DNA of 46,471 bases, from contig JAITPF010000003.1 of assembly GCA_031289585.1 (NCBI GenBank), positions 1 through 46,471 on the forward strand. Reading direction: 5' to 3'. Under the pieces are notes generated by a model, which searched no databases, was not told the DNA's origin, and saw only the letters and a program-made list of their open reading frames with translations. The translations under genes and the position numbers were made by a program. Source of the stretch: Endomicrobium sp. GTDB taxonomy: Bacteria; Elusimicrobiota; Endomicrobiia; Endomicrobiales; Endomicrobiaceae. Positions 26,933-36,292 of this stretch are shown here, in pieces (positions within the stretch are counted from its first letter, which is position 1; each line of letters opens with the position of its first letter).

Positions 26933-27594
26933 ACCTCCGATACTCCTGTATATATAAATTTATAAACATCTGCCATATTTTCAAACATTTGAAAAAAAAT
27001 TTTCTTTACATTTATTCCATCCGGAAAAGCTAAAGCTGCAAGTAAAGTGAATACTACAATATTTACTGCAAATATTACAACATAAGAAAAAAATGCTCCA
27101 TAAACTTTTAAATCCGGCTGCTCTATAGAGAGTATATATATTGTAAGAGCAACGTGAAAAGCTATTGAAAAACCGACCAAAAAAAGGAAATACTCGTAAA
27201 ATTGTGTTATATCTAAAAACCAACCGAGAAAAATATAAATTACTATTATCGCAAAAGTATATATCGGGAAAAAATATGGAGCAAGTGTTATCCAAATATT
27301 ATCTTTAGTTAAAACTACTTTTCCAGATTCTTGTCCAACATTAAATTTTTTAATTTTTGCTCCACTTAAAATTCCAGCTATTGCATGAGAAAGTTCGTGC
27401 CCAAAAACATAAGTTCTTATCGGTTTATAAAGAACAACTTGAAATATAATATAACTCAAAATACCTATCCAAAATGGAATATATTTATTCCCAACAAAAG
27501 CTGTGAAATACAAAAAATTTTTAACAAATATATAACCTGCTGCACCAACTGCAGGGATTAATAAAAACGCGAAACTATTTCTTAAAAATTTCAT
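26905..27594 (-). CDS. Membrane metalloprotease-like protein (peptidase M50B type)
   Basis: 229 residues, about six helices. The zinc motif HExxH appears as FGHELSHAIAGILSGAKI, followed by FNVGQESGKVVL, the glycine-rich continuation seen in M50B-like proteins. The NPDG-type third-ligand motif of classical site-2 proteases was not found, so activity is uncertain. The start codon overlaps the hppA stop in ATGA, and its end overlaps the kinase-like gene. Function unknown; a chaperone-like or intramembrane proteolysis role on an envelope protein is possible. Confidence 0.65.
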   Translation of the reverse strand: MKFLRNSFAFLLIPAVGAAGYIFVKNFLYFTAFVGNKYIPFWIGILSYIIFQVVLYKPIRTYVFGHELSHAIAGILSGAKIKKFNVGQESGKVVLTKDNIWITLAPYFFPIYTFAIIVIYIFLGWFLDITQFYEYFLFLVGFSIAFHVALTIYILSIEQPDLKVYGAFFSYVVIFAVNIVVFTLLAALAFPDGINVKKIFFQMFENMADVYKFIYTGVSEVWQAFQKTK

Positions 27595-30005
27595 TTTTCT
27601 TTGTCTTTAATTTGTATATCCGTGAATGATTTTACTACAAATATAATTGCAATAATAAAGAACACAACCGCTAGAACGGTATTTAGTACGTATTTTTCAG
27701 CAAGCACTAATGCAAGTTCCAATGCAAGAAGTCCAAACAGTGTTGTAAATTTAATTATAGGGTTCATTGCAACAGAAGAAGTGTCTTTAAAAGGATCTCC
27801 CACTGTATCACCAACAACAGTCGCTTTATGCAGTTCGGTTCCTTTTTCACGTAAATCAACTTCAACATATTTCTTTGCATTATCCCATGCGCCACCTGCA
27901 TTTGCCATAAATATCGCTTGAAAAAGACCAAATAACGCTATCGAAATGAGATAACCTATAAAAAAATAAGGTTCTATAAATGCAAAAGCAAGAGTTGTAA
28001 AAAAAACAACTAAAAATAAATTTATCATACCTTTTTGGGCGTATCTTGTACATATTTCAACTACTTTCTTTGAATCTTCGATTGAAGCTTTATCCAAACT
28101 CCCATCAAGTTTTATATTCTTCTTAATAAATTCTACAGCTTTATATGCGCCGCTTGTTACAGCGTGGTTAGAAGAACCAGTAAACCAGTAAATTACCGCT
28201 CCACCTGCAATCAAACCTAATAAGAAAGGCGCGTGCAAGAGTGATAAATTTGAAAGACCGTCTGTAAGTCCGTTAGTAAGCATAACTATTGTCGAGAATA
28301 TCATTGTTGTTGCACCTACAACAGCAGTCCCTATAAGTACCGGTTTTGCCGTAGCTTTAAATGTATTTCCCGCACCGTCATTTTCTTCAAGTAATATTTT
28401 CGATTTATTGAAACCAGGTTTAAATCCAAAATCTTTCTCTATTTCTTTATCGATATCAGGAATATTTTCTATAAGTGATAGTTCATATACTGACTGCGCA
28501 TTGTCGGTTACTGGACCGTAAGAATCAACCGCGATTGTAACAGGTCCCATACCTAAAAATCCAAAAGCTACAAGACCAAAAGAAAATACAGCAGGAGCTA
28601 TCATGATTGAGCCTACCCCATGCAAACTGATTGCATAAGCAATAGTCATAAGAATTATAATTATAATACCCAGCCAGTATGCGCTAAAATTTCCAGTCGT
28701 AAGGCCGGCAAGAACATTAAGCGATGCTCCACCGTGTTTTGAAGAAGTAACAATATTCTGAACAAAAGCGCTTTTTACAGAAGTAAAAACTTTTACAATT
28801 TCCGGTATAATTGCACCAGCTATTGTTCCGCAACTTATAATAAACGAAAGTTTCCACCAAAGAGTTCCATCTCCTAAATCACCAATTACAAGTCTAGAAA
28901 CCATAAAAGTTAATGCGATTGAAACTATTGAAGTTATCCATACAAGAGAAGTCAACGGAGTCTCAAAATTCATCTTATCTACAGCAGCATATCTTACTTT
29001 TGCAACTAACGCATTTATTCCATAAGAAAGAGCGCTTGATACAATCATTATCAAACGCATTACAAAAATCCACACCAAAAGCTTAACTTGCAAAACAGGA
29101 TTACTTACAGCAAGAACTATAAATGTTACCAAAGCAACTCCAGTAACACCGTAAGTTTCAAAACCGTCTGCAGTAGGTCCTACAGAATCGCCAGCATTGT
29201 CTCCTGTACAATCTGCGATAACACCTGGATTTCTTGCATCATCTTCTTTAATATTGAAAACAATTTTCATTAAATCTGAACCAATATCTGCAATCTTTGT
29301 AAATATTCCACCTGCAATTCTAAGAACTGAAGCACCAAGAGATTCGCCAATTGCAAATCCTATGAAACACGCTCCAGCAAAATCAGATGGAATAAATAGA
29401 AGAATTATAAGCATTATAAAAAGTTCTATGCTTATTAAAAGCATTCCTATGCTCATACCTGCACAGAGAGGTATTGCATAAAGTGGAAAAGGTTTTCCTT
29501 TTAAACTTGCAAAAGCAGTTCTTGAATTTGCAAAAGTATTAATTCTCATACCAAACCAAGCTACAGTATAACTGCCAAGAATTCCTACAATGCTACAAAA
29601 TACAATTGCAACAACTTTTATTGCTTCAAAATGTTGAAGCAAACCAAAATATACAACTATTATAGCTGCAAGCAAACCTTCAAGTATAATTATGAATTTA
29701 CCTTGAGTTATAAGATATGTTTTACACGTTTCATAAATAAGTTCAGAAATTGATTTCATTGATTTATGCACAGGAAGATTTTTAATACCTAAAAAATGAT
29801 AAAACCCAAATAACAAACCAAAAATGCAAATAAAAAAACCAAACATTAAAAGAGTTCTACCATTAACCACATTCCCCAAAAAACCAACAGAAGTTAAATC
29901 CGGAATAATTAAATTTGCTTCGCTTGCAAAAGACTGACTAACAATTGCAGCCATAAAAGCAAAAACAGCTGTAATTTTCTTCAATGAAAAAACTCTTTTT
30001 AACAT
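27591..30005 (-). CDS. hppA: Membrane pyrophosphatase, ion-pumping (HppA), Na+-type
   Basis: 804 residues from the ATG at 30005, preceded by GGGAGAG; a TTG four codons earlier overlaps that site. About sixteen helices. The pyrophosphate-binding loops are intact: IGSDLMKIVFNIKEDDARNP, IADCTGDNAGDSVGPTADG, and near the end GDTVGDPFKDTSSVAMNP. The IADCTGDNAGDSVGPTADG form is typical of the Na+-pumping and dual Na+/H+ group in anaerobes. Near residue 550 the potassium-determining segment reads GNTFKA; I do not call K+ dependence from it. The enzyme turns pyrophosphate from biosynthesis into an ion gradient, useful for a fermenter. It begins 14 bases after mazG, itself a pyrophosphate-releasing enzyme. 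Confidence 0.93.
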   Translation of the reverse strand: MLKRVFSLKKITAVFAFMAAIVSQSFASEANLIIPDLTSVGFLGNVVNGRTLLMFGFFICIFGLLFGFYHFLGIKNLPVHKSMKSISELIYETCKTYLITQGKFIIILEGLLAAIIVVYFGLLQHFEAIKVVAIVFCSIVGILGSYTVAWFGMRINTFANSRTAFASLKGKPFPLYAIPLCAGMSIGMLLISIELFIMLIILLFIPSDFAGACFIGFAIGESLGASVLRIAGGIFTKIADIGSDLMKIVFNIKEDDARNPGVIADCTGDNAGDSVGPTADGFETYGVTGVALVTFIVLAVSNPVLQVKLLVWIFVMRLIMIVSSALSYGINALVAKVRYAAVDKMNFETPLTSLVWITSIVSIALTFMVSRLVIGDLGDGTLWWKLSFIISCGTIAGAIIPEIVKVFTSVKSAFVQNIVTSSKHGGASLNVLAGLTTGNFSAYWLGIIIIILMTIAYAISLHGVGSIMIAPAVFSFGLVAFGFLGMGPVTIAVDSYGPVTDNAQSVYELSLIENIPDIDKEIEKDFGFKPGFNKSKILLEENDGAGNTFKATAKPVLIGTAVVGATTMIFSTIVMLTNGLTDGLSNLSLLHAPFLLGLIAGGAVIYWFTGSSNHAVTSGAYKAVEFIKKNIKLDGSLDKASIEDSKKVVEICTRYAQKGMINLFLVVFFTTLAFAFIEPYFFIGYLISIALFGLFQAIFMANAGGAWDNAKKYVEVDLREKGTELHKATVVGDTVGDPFKDTSSVAMNPIIKFTTLFGLLALELALVLAEKYVLNTVLAVVFFIIAIIFVVKSFTDIQIKDKEK

Positions 30006-30019
30006 ATTCTCTCCCAAAA

Positions 30020-30427
30020 TTATTTTTTAATCTTACGTTCTTTCAAAGTTTTTTCTTTTGCTTTAACTTTCTTCCACATAATTTCAATGTCTTTTGTATT
30101 TTTAATCTCATACTTACCAAATATGTGAGGATGTCTGCGAACAAGTTTTTTGTTTAGTTTTTCTATTACTCCGTCAATATTAAACTCTTTATTTTCTTTA
30201 GCAATTTGAGCGTGAAATACAACCTGAAGTAAAATATCTCCAAGTTCTTCCTCAAGATTTTCTATATCTTTATTTTCAATAGCTTTTTTTACTTCTTTCG
30301 CTTCTGAAAACAAATATTTTACAAGAGATTCGTGTGTTTGTTCTTTATCCCATAGACACCCGTTTTTAGAACGTAAAGTAGAAAATATACCCACCAATTT
30401 ATCAAACTCTTTCAGATATTTTTTCAT
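30020..30427 (-). CDS. mazG: MazG-type nucleoside triphosphate pyrophosphohydrolase
   Basis: 135 residues from the ATG at 30427; a TTG nine codons earlier lies right beside GGAGG and overlaps the comM end, so the start is not settled. One MazG domain: LRSKNGCLWDKEQTHESL, then the metal-binding EAKEVKKAI and EELGDILLQVVFHA, then RRHPHIFG. E. coli MazG has two such domains (263 residues); single-domain forms of this length are common elsewhere. It cleaves nucleoside triphosphates to monophosphate and pyrophosphate, cleaning the nucleotide pool. It lies between comM and hppA in one operon. Confidence 0.88.
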   Translation of the reverse strand: MKKYLKEFDKLVGIFSTLRSKNGCLWDKEQTHESLVKYLFSEAKEVKKAIENKDIENLEEELGDILLQVVFHAQIAKENKEFNIDGVIEKLNKKLVRRHPHIFGKYEIKNTKDIEIMWKKVKAKEKTLKERKIKK

Positions 30428-30440
30428 ATTTGTACTATTA

Positions 30441-31961
30441 TTACCTCCTGTCAAAAAATCTATACTGCACTGCTTCCGCTATATGATTTGCTTTGATTAT
30501 GTTGCTGTTGTCTAAATCTGCTATTGTTCTTGAAACCTTTAAAATCTTATCATAAGATCTTGCTGAAAAATTTAATTTTTCAATTGCAGCTTTGAGTGTT
30601 TCATAAGCCTCATCATCTAAAATGCAATGTTTTTTTATTTCTTTTGACTGCATCTGAGCATTTGCATATATACCGCTTCCTAATAATCTTGCATTCTGAA
30701 TTTCTCTTGCTTTTACAACTCTCTCTCTTATACTTGCTGAACTTTCAGAATCGTCATTTAAAACTGCAAGTTCAGAAAACTTTAAAGCTGGTACTTCAAC
30801 ATGAATATCAATTCTATCCATTAAAGGACCAGAAATTTTACTTTGATATTTTCTTATCTGCCAAGGATTACAAACACATTCTTTTTCTCTGTGTCCAAGA
30901 TTTCCACAAGGACAAGGATTCATCGCCGCAACAAGCATAAAAGATGCTGGAAAAACAAAACTGTTTTTCGCTCTTGAAACTGTTATCTTTTTGTCTTCCA
31001 AAGGCTGACGTAAAACCTCAAGTGCATCTCTTCTGAACTCCGCAAATTCATCTAAAAACAGAACCCCATTATGAGAAAGACTTACTTCTCCGGGTTTAGG
31101 ATATACCCCACCACCCGCTAAAGCTACAGATGAAGAAGTATGGTGCGGATTTCTAAAAGTGCGCTGCTTTATTAAACCTCCTGTGAAAGTATGCCCCGAT
31201 GCAGACCATATTTTTGTAGTTTCAACGGCTTCTTCAAAAGTCATAGAGGGAAGTATTCCTGGAATACGTTTTGCTATCATAGTTTTTCCAGAACCTGGAG
31301 GTCCAGACATTATTATATTATGGCTTCCTGCTGCTGCAATTTCAGCAGCTCTTTTTGTAATCCTTTGGCCTTTTACATCAGCAAAATCGTAATTTACATC
31401 GACACTAGTGTTCAATTCTTCAATATTATAAATATAAGGCTCTTGATTTAGTTCGCCATTGATAAATTTTACAATCTCTAGAAGAGTTTTGAAAGGAAAA
31501 ACATTTACTAACCCTGCAACAGCAGCTTCTTGCCTGTTTGCAAAAGGCACTATAAAATTTTTTATTTTATTTTTCTGCAAACCCAAAGATATTGGCAAAA
31601 CACCTCTAACCTTCCTTATTTTGCCGTCTAAAGACAATTCGCCTACAGCACAAAATTTATATAAATTTTCCTTTTTTATTTTACCATTTGCAGCAAGTAT
31701 TCCTAAAGCTATAGATAAATCAAAAATACCACCCTCTTTTTTGATGTCCGCAGGAGCTAAATTAACCGTAATTTTTTTTAAAGGGAAATCATATCCTGAA
31801 TTTTTCAATGCGGCTACTACTCTATCACGCGATTCTTTAACTGCAGCATCAGGAAGTCCAACAATGGAAAAAACAGGCATCCCAGATGAAATATATGTTT
31901 CAACTTCAACTACATTCGCTTCTATTCCGTTAATCGCCGCAGAATAAATAAGAGAAAACAT
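30441..31961 (-). CDS. comM: YifB/ComM-family AAA+ ATPase (Mg-chelatase-like)
   Basis: 506 residues. The N-terminal Lon-protease-like domain opens with GIEANVVEVETYISSGMPVF and IVGLPDAAVKESRDRV; the AAA+ core has Walker A GPPGSGKTM, Walker B LFLDEFAEF and sensor region AAMNPCPCGN, followed by a Cys-bearing zinc-like loop KECVCNPWQI and the helical lid. ComM is a hexameric helicase that extends branch migration during natural transformation. A comEC-like gene is also in the window, so DNA uptake is conceivable. AAGAGG lies nine bases before the ATG. First gene of the operon running to the deacetylase. Confidence 0.9.
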   Translation of the reverse strand: MFSLIYSAAINGIEANVVEVETYISSGMPVFSIVGLPDAAVKESRDRVVAALKNSGYDFPLKKITVNLAPADIKKEGGIFDLSIALGILAANGKIKKENLYKFCAVGELSLDGKIRKVRGVLPISLGLQKNKIKNFIVPFANRQEAAVAGLVNVFPFKTLLEIVKFINGELNQEPYIYNIEELNTSVDVNYDFADVKGQRITKRAAEIAAAGSHNIIMSGPPGSGKTMIAKRIPGILPSMTFEEAVETTKIWSASGHTFTGGLIKQRTFRNPHHTSSSVALAGGGVYPKPGEVSLSHNGVLFLDEFAEFRRDALEVLRQPLEDKKITVSRAKNSFVFPASFMLVAAMNPCPCGNLGHREKECVCNPWQIRKYQSKISGPLMDRIDIHVEVPALKFSELAVLNDDSESSASIRERVVKAREIQNARLLGSGIYANAQMQSKEIKKHCILDDEAYETLKAAIEKLNFSARSYDKILKVSRTIADLDNSNIIKANHIAEAVQYRFFDRR

Positions 31962-32041
31962 TAAAAAAGACCTCTTGTTTAAAATTTATTGAACTCGTTT
32001 AAACGGGCATGAATGACACAGATAACTGCTTAACTGCAGAT

Positions 32042-32071
32042 ACTATAGTCTGTTCAGAATTACGGATTCAA
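32042..32071 (-). promoter_or_regulatory. Possible promoter of the comM operon
   Basis: On the minus strand TTGAAT (32066-32071), 18 bases and TATAGT (32042-32047), 80 bases before the comM start. The surrounding 343-base gap (31962-32304) holds nothing else I recognise except the 10-base palindrome CGTTTAAACG near 31994. Confidence 0.35.
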
Positions 32072-32304
32072 CGATACAAACTACTCATTTACTTTTTACC
32101 TTATTTATTATATCATACAATTATATTAAATTCATAACCAAAGCTGTTTAAAAATAGAAGAGTGGAAATAATTATAGCAATAACCAGAAAAAAGTTAGAG
32201 TAATAACATGGTCTTAAAAAACTTAGATATTTGCCTAGGTATTAGAATAAAAATTTAATCCAAAAAATGGAGCAAATTTTTAAATCTCATTATGGGAGAC
32301 AAAA

Positions 32305-32877
32305 ATGAAGAAAGTATTTGTAATTTACACTTTGCTTTGCGCAATGAGCGTATCTGCTTTTTCAAAATCTAAAAATGACAAAGAATTTATTGTAAAAGCC
32401 GGAATCCAACCTCAAAGTATAGTATCTGCGTATAGTAAAAAATTAAATACAAGTTTAGGTTTTTCTGGCGGATTTGAATATTTTCAGTACTTTGGTAATA
32501 TTTTTGCTCTAGGAGGAGGAGCAATTTATGATTCACCAAGAACGTTTCAAGATAAAAATTACAGTGGAAATCTTTCTTTTTTCCCTCTTTATGCTGGTTT
32601 AAAAGTCCGCACACCACTTCACGGACTTGATAATAATTATATGTTTTTTTCAGGTAGATTAGGATACAGTGCTCTTATAACAACAAAAGATATTGAATGG
32701 AAGTCTTCAGTTGGCGGACTTTACTATGGTGTAGGACTTGGCATAAGCATAAATGTTTTAGTAATTGAAGTTATTTACGCTATAAGTAATTTTACTTATC
32801 AAACCGCTTCAAATTCAAAAAACGATGACGGAACTTACAAAACAATAACATTTTACGTCGGATTTAAATTTGAGTAA
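32305..32877 (+). CDS. Small outer-membrane beta-barrel protein
   Basis: 190 residues with a signal peptide (about 1-20, ending VSAFSK). The mature part alternates hydrophobic and polar residues in about eight stretches, such as FIVKAGIQPQSIVSAYS, GLKVRTPLHG and YGVGLGISINVLVIEVIYAI, and ends in a final strand with Phe and Glu (TITFYVGFKFE), as expected for an OmpA/OmpX-like barrel. GGGAGA lies before the ATG. The gene is single and divergent from comM. Exact family and function are unknown. Confidence 0.7.
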   Translation: MKKVFVIYTLLCAMSVSAFSKSKNDKEFIVKAGIQPQSIVSAYSKKLNTSLGFSGGFEYFQYFGNIFALGGGAIYDSPRTFQDKNYSGNLSFFPLYAGLKVRTPLHGLDNNYMFFSGRLGYSALITTKDIEWKSSVGGLYYGVGLGISINVLVIEVIYAISNFTYQTASNSKNDDGTYKTITFYVGFKFE

Positions 32878-33315
32878 AAAATAAATCCCCAAGCATAATA
32901 TTGAGTTGTCCTTCTTTAATGATATTTAATAGTTTAAACGAATAGCTTCATGTTTTTAAAAGATGGGAGCTATTTACTTTTAGTTCTATAAAGTTGACTT
33001 CAACCTTTTAGTTCCCCTCTCCTCTGACTTTGTCCTTTTAGGCTTCCTCGACTATTTCAATAATTTGACTATTACCCCTGTTTAAACACCAAATTTCGGC
33101 TCTGCTGTGCATTCATTTTCTTCAATTAACGGTTCTAAACTTTTTTATGCTTATCTTTGTTGTGTCTTTATGTATACATAATTTATACTACTTTCCCATT
33201 GTTTAGTTCCACATATCCATTCTTTTTGCGAGTCTTTTTTGCCTTTTTTTAAAAAAAGATTGAAGTCAGTTATAAGGTTGCAATAGAAACAGCTTCACTA
33301 GCATTAACAAGCATA
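32878..33315. other. 438-base gap, probably decayed sequence
   Basis: Convergent ends of the barrel and subtilisin genes. AATAGCT and AGCTATT (about 32941-32967) could form a weak stem after the barrel gene. On the minus strand a few short frames (for example LEPLIEENECTAEPKFGV) are broken by stops, suggesting an old coding remnant, but nothing is recognised. Confidence 0.35.
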
Positions 33316-35286
33316 TTATTTAAAAATAGCGATTTTCTTGATGTGTTTGCCACCTAACAGTGTTTTTATACTTATAAAATATACTCCAGGAGCAATTTGA
33401 GATCCGTCTTGGTTTTTTAAATTCCATTTTATCATTCTTTTGTTAATTGATACATCCTCCTCTAAATCATCAGCATTAAAAGATTTTACAAATTCACCTG
33501 TAACTGTATAAACTACAACGTCAATCACAGATGTATTAAAAGGAAAATTCGTTATTTTTATATATCCTCTTTCACTTATACTTGCAGGATTTGGGTAGCA
33601 CACAAAATCACCAACATTGTTATGTGGAATGATTTCTGAATTAAGAATAAGCTTCCCATTTCCGTAAGTATTATCAGGAGAAGATTGTATTTGAGTAGCA
33701 TAAGAAATAACATAGTTTTTAAATTTGGGAATATTTTTCGAAAGAGTTGGATCTAAACTCAACAATATGGCAGCTGCACCAGCAATGTGAGGCGTAGCAG
33801 CAGAAGTTCCTGAAAAGGCTCTAACCCCATAGGACAGTGTAGAAACTCCGTCGGGAGCAACAATATCTGGTTTAGTCATAAAATCAAGATTATATTTTAT
33901 TTTTGTTTTTTTTGAAGGGCGTGTTGGTCCACGAGAACTAAAAGATTCTATAAGACCATTATCGTAATTTGAACAATTCATAGCTCCAACAGCTAAAACT
34001 GTTCTCGAATCTGCCGGTGTACATAAACTCGACTCAGGATTTCTATCAGCTTCATTTACAACAAACGGTTGATTACGATATCGTCCTTCTGTTGTAGAAT
34101 AAAATAATCTCATTTCTCTACCCGACTCTGTATCTTTTGTTTTTTGAATTTTAAACCTTAATTTAGTTTGGCTAGTCTCATTTACAAACTCAATATGTGG
34201 TGGACTTCCCGAAACGTGAGGATATGATCTTATAAGCACTCCATTCTGATCGTATACATATAAACTATAATCAGATATACTAAAATCTTGATAAGGACTA
34301 TTTCTAAAATCATTCCAAATAAAATGTATTTTTACACTTAATGGAACGTTAACTTCTAAATAATTTCGCCCACTTGGAAATTTTGTATATTTTTCTCCAG
34401 TTCCATCATCCTGAAAACTCCCAAACCATGACGTATTACCTTCATTGCCAACCGCAAAAACTGACAAAATATTTTTGGATCTAGCATCAACTATCTCATC
34501 AATTTCGCTTGTTCCATCCATAAAACAACCTGAAAAACTCCAACCTAGTGATGCACTGACAATGTCAATCCCTTCTGATGTACAATAAGTATACGCGCCA
34601 TCAAAATCTGTTTTTTCTTTTATTTTCAGCAAATACATCTTTGCTTTAGGAACTATATCGTAAATTATTTCCGCACACCCCGAACCATGCTTTTCAGTTT
34701 CCAAAGTCGGATCTATTTCGGATGGAGGTGTCCTCGTAAAATCTTTGGTTATAAGATTTTGAGCTACTGGAAGTTCACCTTTTTGTTGCAGTTTGTCATA
34801 CCCGGCAAAGCCTTCATCAATAATAGCAATTTTAACACCTTCTCCTGCAATATTATCTAAAACAAATTTTGTTGCTTTAATACAATCTCTACCCTCGGTT
34901 ATAGTTTCCATAAGTTGCACATCCTCAGAAATGTCAATGTATATTACTCCTTGAATCTCTTCAAGTTTTTCAATAAGATGCACAGGAACACTTGCCACCA
35001 TAAAACTTCTTGATTTTTTATAATCAATATTGTTAGAAATAAAAAAACTCACATCTATATTGTCAGAATTTTTACCCTCAGGATAAAACAACACACGAAT
35101 ATATGCTTCCGATGAAGAAGATGACAAAGATTTTGTAAGAATTTGCTGTTGTTGTTTCGCTTTTTCTCTTAATCGAGGACTAATAATATCTCTATTTTCT
35201 GCAAAACTTGCATATATAGTAACACCTAATAATAAAAATACAATTAAAATTTTACTTGAAAATTTATTTAGAAATAGTTTTTTCAT
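33316..35286 (-). CDS. Exported subtilisin-like protease with type-IX-like C-terminal sorting domain
   Basis: 656 residues. Signal peptide about 1-29; an inhibitor-like prosegment about 60-125; then an S8 catalytic domain with Asp157 in IAIIDEG, His200 in EKHGSGCAEI, oxyanion Asn281 in VGNEGN and Ser495 in FSGTSAATPHIAGAA. An inserted beta-rich segment (about 290-415) interrupts the domain. The last 95 residues form a beta-sandwich with CYPNPA, VVYTVTGEFV, KWNLKNQDGSQIAPGVYF and the end KKIAIFK, the pattern of type-IX-secretion or FlgD-like C-terminal signals. It directly follows the PorV-like gene with one base between, supporting secretion or surface attachment through that partner. Substrates are unknown. 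Confidence 0.85.
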   Translation of the reverse strand: MKKLFLNKFSSKILIVFLLLGVTIYASFAENRDIISPRLREKAKQQQQILTKSLSSSSSEAYIRVLFYPEGKNSDNIDVSFFISNNIDYKKSRSFMVASVPVHLIEKLEEIQGVIYIDISEDVQLMETITEGRDCIKATKFVLDNIAGEGVKIAIIDEGFAGYDKLQQKGELPVAQNLITKDFTRTPPSEIDPTLETEKHGSGCAEIIYDIVPKAKMYLLKIKEKTDFDGAYTYCTSEGIDIVSASLGWSFSGCFMDGTSEIDEIVDARSKNILSVFAVGNEGNTSWFGSFQDDGTGEKYTKFPSGRNYLEVNVPLSVKIHFIWNDFRNSPYQDFSISDYSLYVYDQNGVLIRSYPHVSGSPPHIEFVNETSQTKLRFKIQKTKDTESGREMRLFYSTTEGRYRNQPFVVNEADRNPESSLCTPADSRTVLAVGAMNCSNYDNGLIESFSSRGPTRPSKKTKIKYNLDFMTKPDIVAPDGVSTLSYGVRAFSGTSAATPHIAGAAAILLSLDPTLSKNIPKFKNYVISYATQIQSSPDNTYGNGKLILNSEIIPHNNVGDFVCYPNPASISERGYIKITNFPFNTSVIDVVVYTVTGEFVKSFNADDLEEDVSINKRMIKWNLKNQDGSQIAPGVYFISIKTLLGGKHIKKIAIFK

Positions 35287-35287
35287 T

Positions 35288-36217
35288 TTAAAATCTCACC
35301 TGAAAAGAAAGCATATTCGTGCTGCCAAGCTCACCAAAAGGGAGCCATGCATAATTTATTGAAATAAACCTTATATTGAAACCAAAACCCAATGTTAAGT
35401 TTCTTTGATACCATTCACCTAAAGTTTTGTTGTCGTTTTCAATAGGACAGCTGTAACCGCTTCTTAGAAAAAACATTTTATCTTTATTTATTTCCATAGC
35501 GCCTTTAAGCCACATTGTGTTGTCTGTAAAAACTTTTAGTTCAAAACCAAAATTAAAATAATCGGTCAAAACATTTGTATAAGAAGCATACAGATTTGAA
35601 GGGAGAGGGTAACTTTCAACATACGGTCCAATATTTTCAATTCCACCAGATATAATCCAACTGCTTTTTGAACAAAACAAAACAGATATATCAACAGCTA
35701 CTCCTGCAAGTCTACTACTATCTATATTTTGCCATATATATTTGAATCCAACACCATACGATAGGTTTTCAAAAATTTTATACCCTAAACTTAATTGTAC
35801 AAAAGCATCATTTGTGCCAAATGTTCCATTTTCAATATAATCACCATTTGGAGTTTCAAGATACCCATCAAATTTACCATAATCAAGACCACCATAAGAA
35901 ACTTTCACCCCAACTTTTCCTACTGGGTCAGCAAATTGCACAGATTTGGCAAAACTAAATGAATGGTAACTGGTATTTTGGAAATGAGCAGCATAAGATG
36001 CTGATATATTATATTCGTCAATAAAACCAACAACTGCAGGATTTGGAAAAAATGAGTTCTTGCCAAAATTCGTCATTCCTGCTAAAGCTGCTTGCACTGC
36101 ATTTTGAGGTATTTTTAAAAAATAGAAAACTGTTGTCCCGGCAGCGGAACAAAAAGCATCGTTAGATAGCAAAACAAGAAACAACAAAATAATAGCAACT
36201 TTTTTTATCTTTAGCAT
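35288..36217 (-). CDS. PorV/PorQ-family outer-membrane protein
   Basis: 309 residues with a signal peptide ending near residue 23 (DAFCSA). The first mature residues, GTTVFYFLKIPQNAVQAALA followed by GMTNFGKNSFFPNPAVVGF, are the lead sequence of PorV/PorQ-type FadL-like barrels (asymmetric Asn-Pro-Ala motif). The rest has many amphipathic strands, such as SASYAAHFQNTSYHSFSFAK and a final NMLSFQVRF. In Bacteroidota PorV carries cargo from the type IX translocon to the surface. Its overlap-like spacing with a protease bearing a sorting-type domain supports a matching role. No other type-IX component is in the window. Confidence 0.78.
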   Translation of the reverse strand: MLKIKKVAIILLFLVLLSNDAFCSAAGTTVFYFLKIPQNAVQAALAGMTNFGKNSFFPNPAVVGFIDEYNISASYAAHFQNTSYHSFSFAKSVQFADPVGKVGVKVSYGGLDYGKFDGYLETPNGDYIENGTFGTNDAFVQLSLGYKIFENLSYGVGFKYIWQNIDSSRLAGVAVDISVLFCSKSSWIISGGIENIGPYVESYPLPSNLYASYTNVLTDYFNFGFELKVFTDNTMWLKGAMEINKDKMFFLRSGYSCPIENDNKTLGEWYQRNLTLGFGFNIRFISINYAWLPFGELGSTNMLSFQVRF

Positions 36218-36236
36218 TATTATTATTCAAAGCCTA

Positions 36237-36281
36237 TTCACACTAATAGGACAAAAGCATTAGGAGCAAAAAAGTCATAAA
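36237..36281. repeat. Half-copy of the MITE-like element
   Basis: TTCACACTAATAGGACAAAAG and its continuation to 36281 match the reverse complement of 24125-24169 with few differences. It begins within the 18-base palindrome CCTATT-cacact-AATAGG (36233-36250) just upstream of the PorV-like gene. Confidence 0.55.
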
Positions 36282-36292
36282 AAGACTCTAAA

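Noticed and set aside
27591-30005. Calling HppA K+-independent from the Lys in GNTFKA
   Set aside because: The Lys/Ala rule is known for some groups, but I cannot place this protein in one with certainty.
33244-33263. TTTTTTTAAAAAAA palindrome as terminator or operator
   Set aside because: Simple AT run; expected by chance at this composition.
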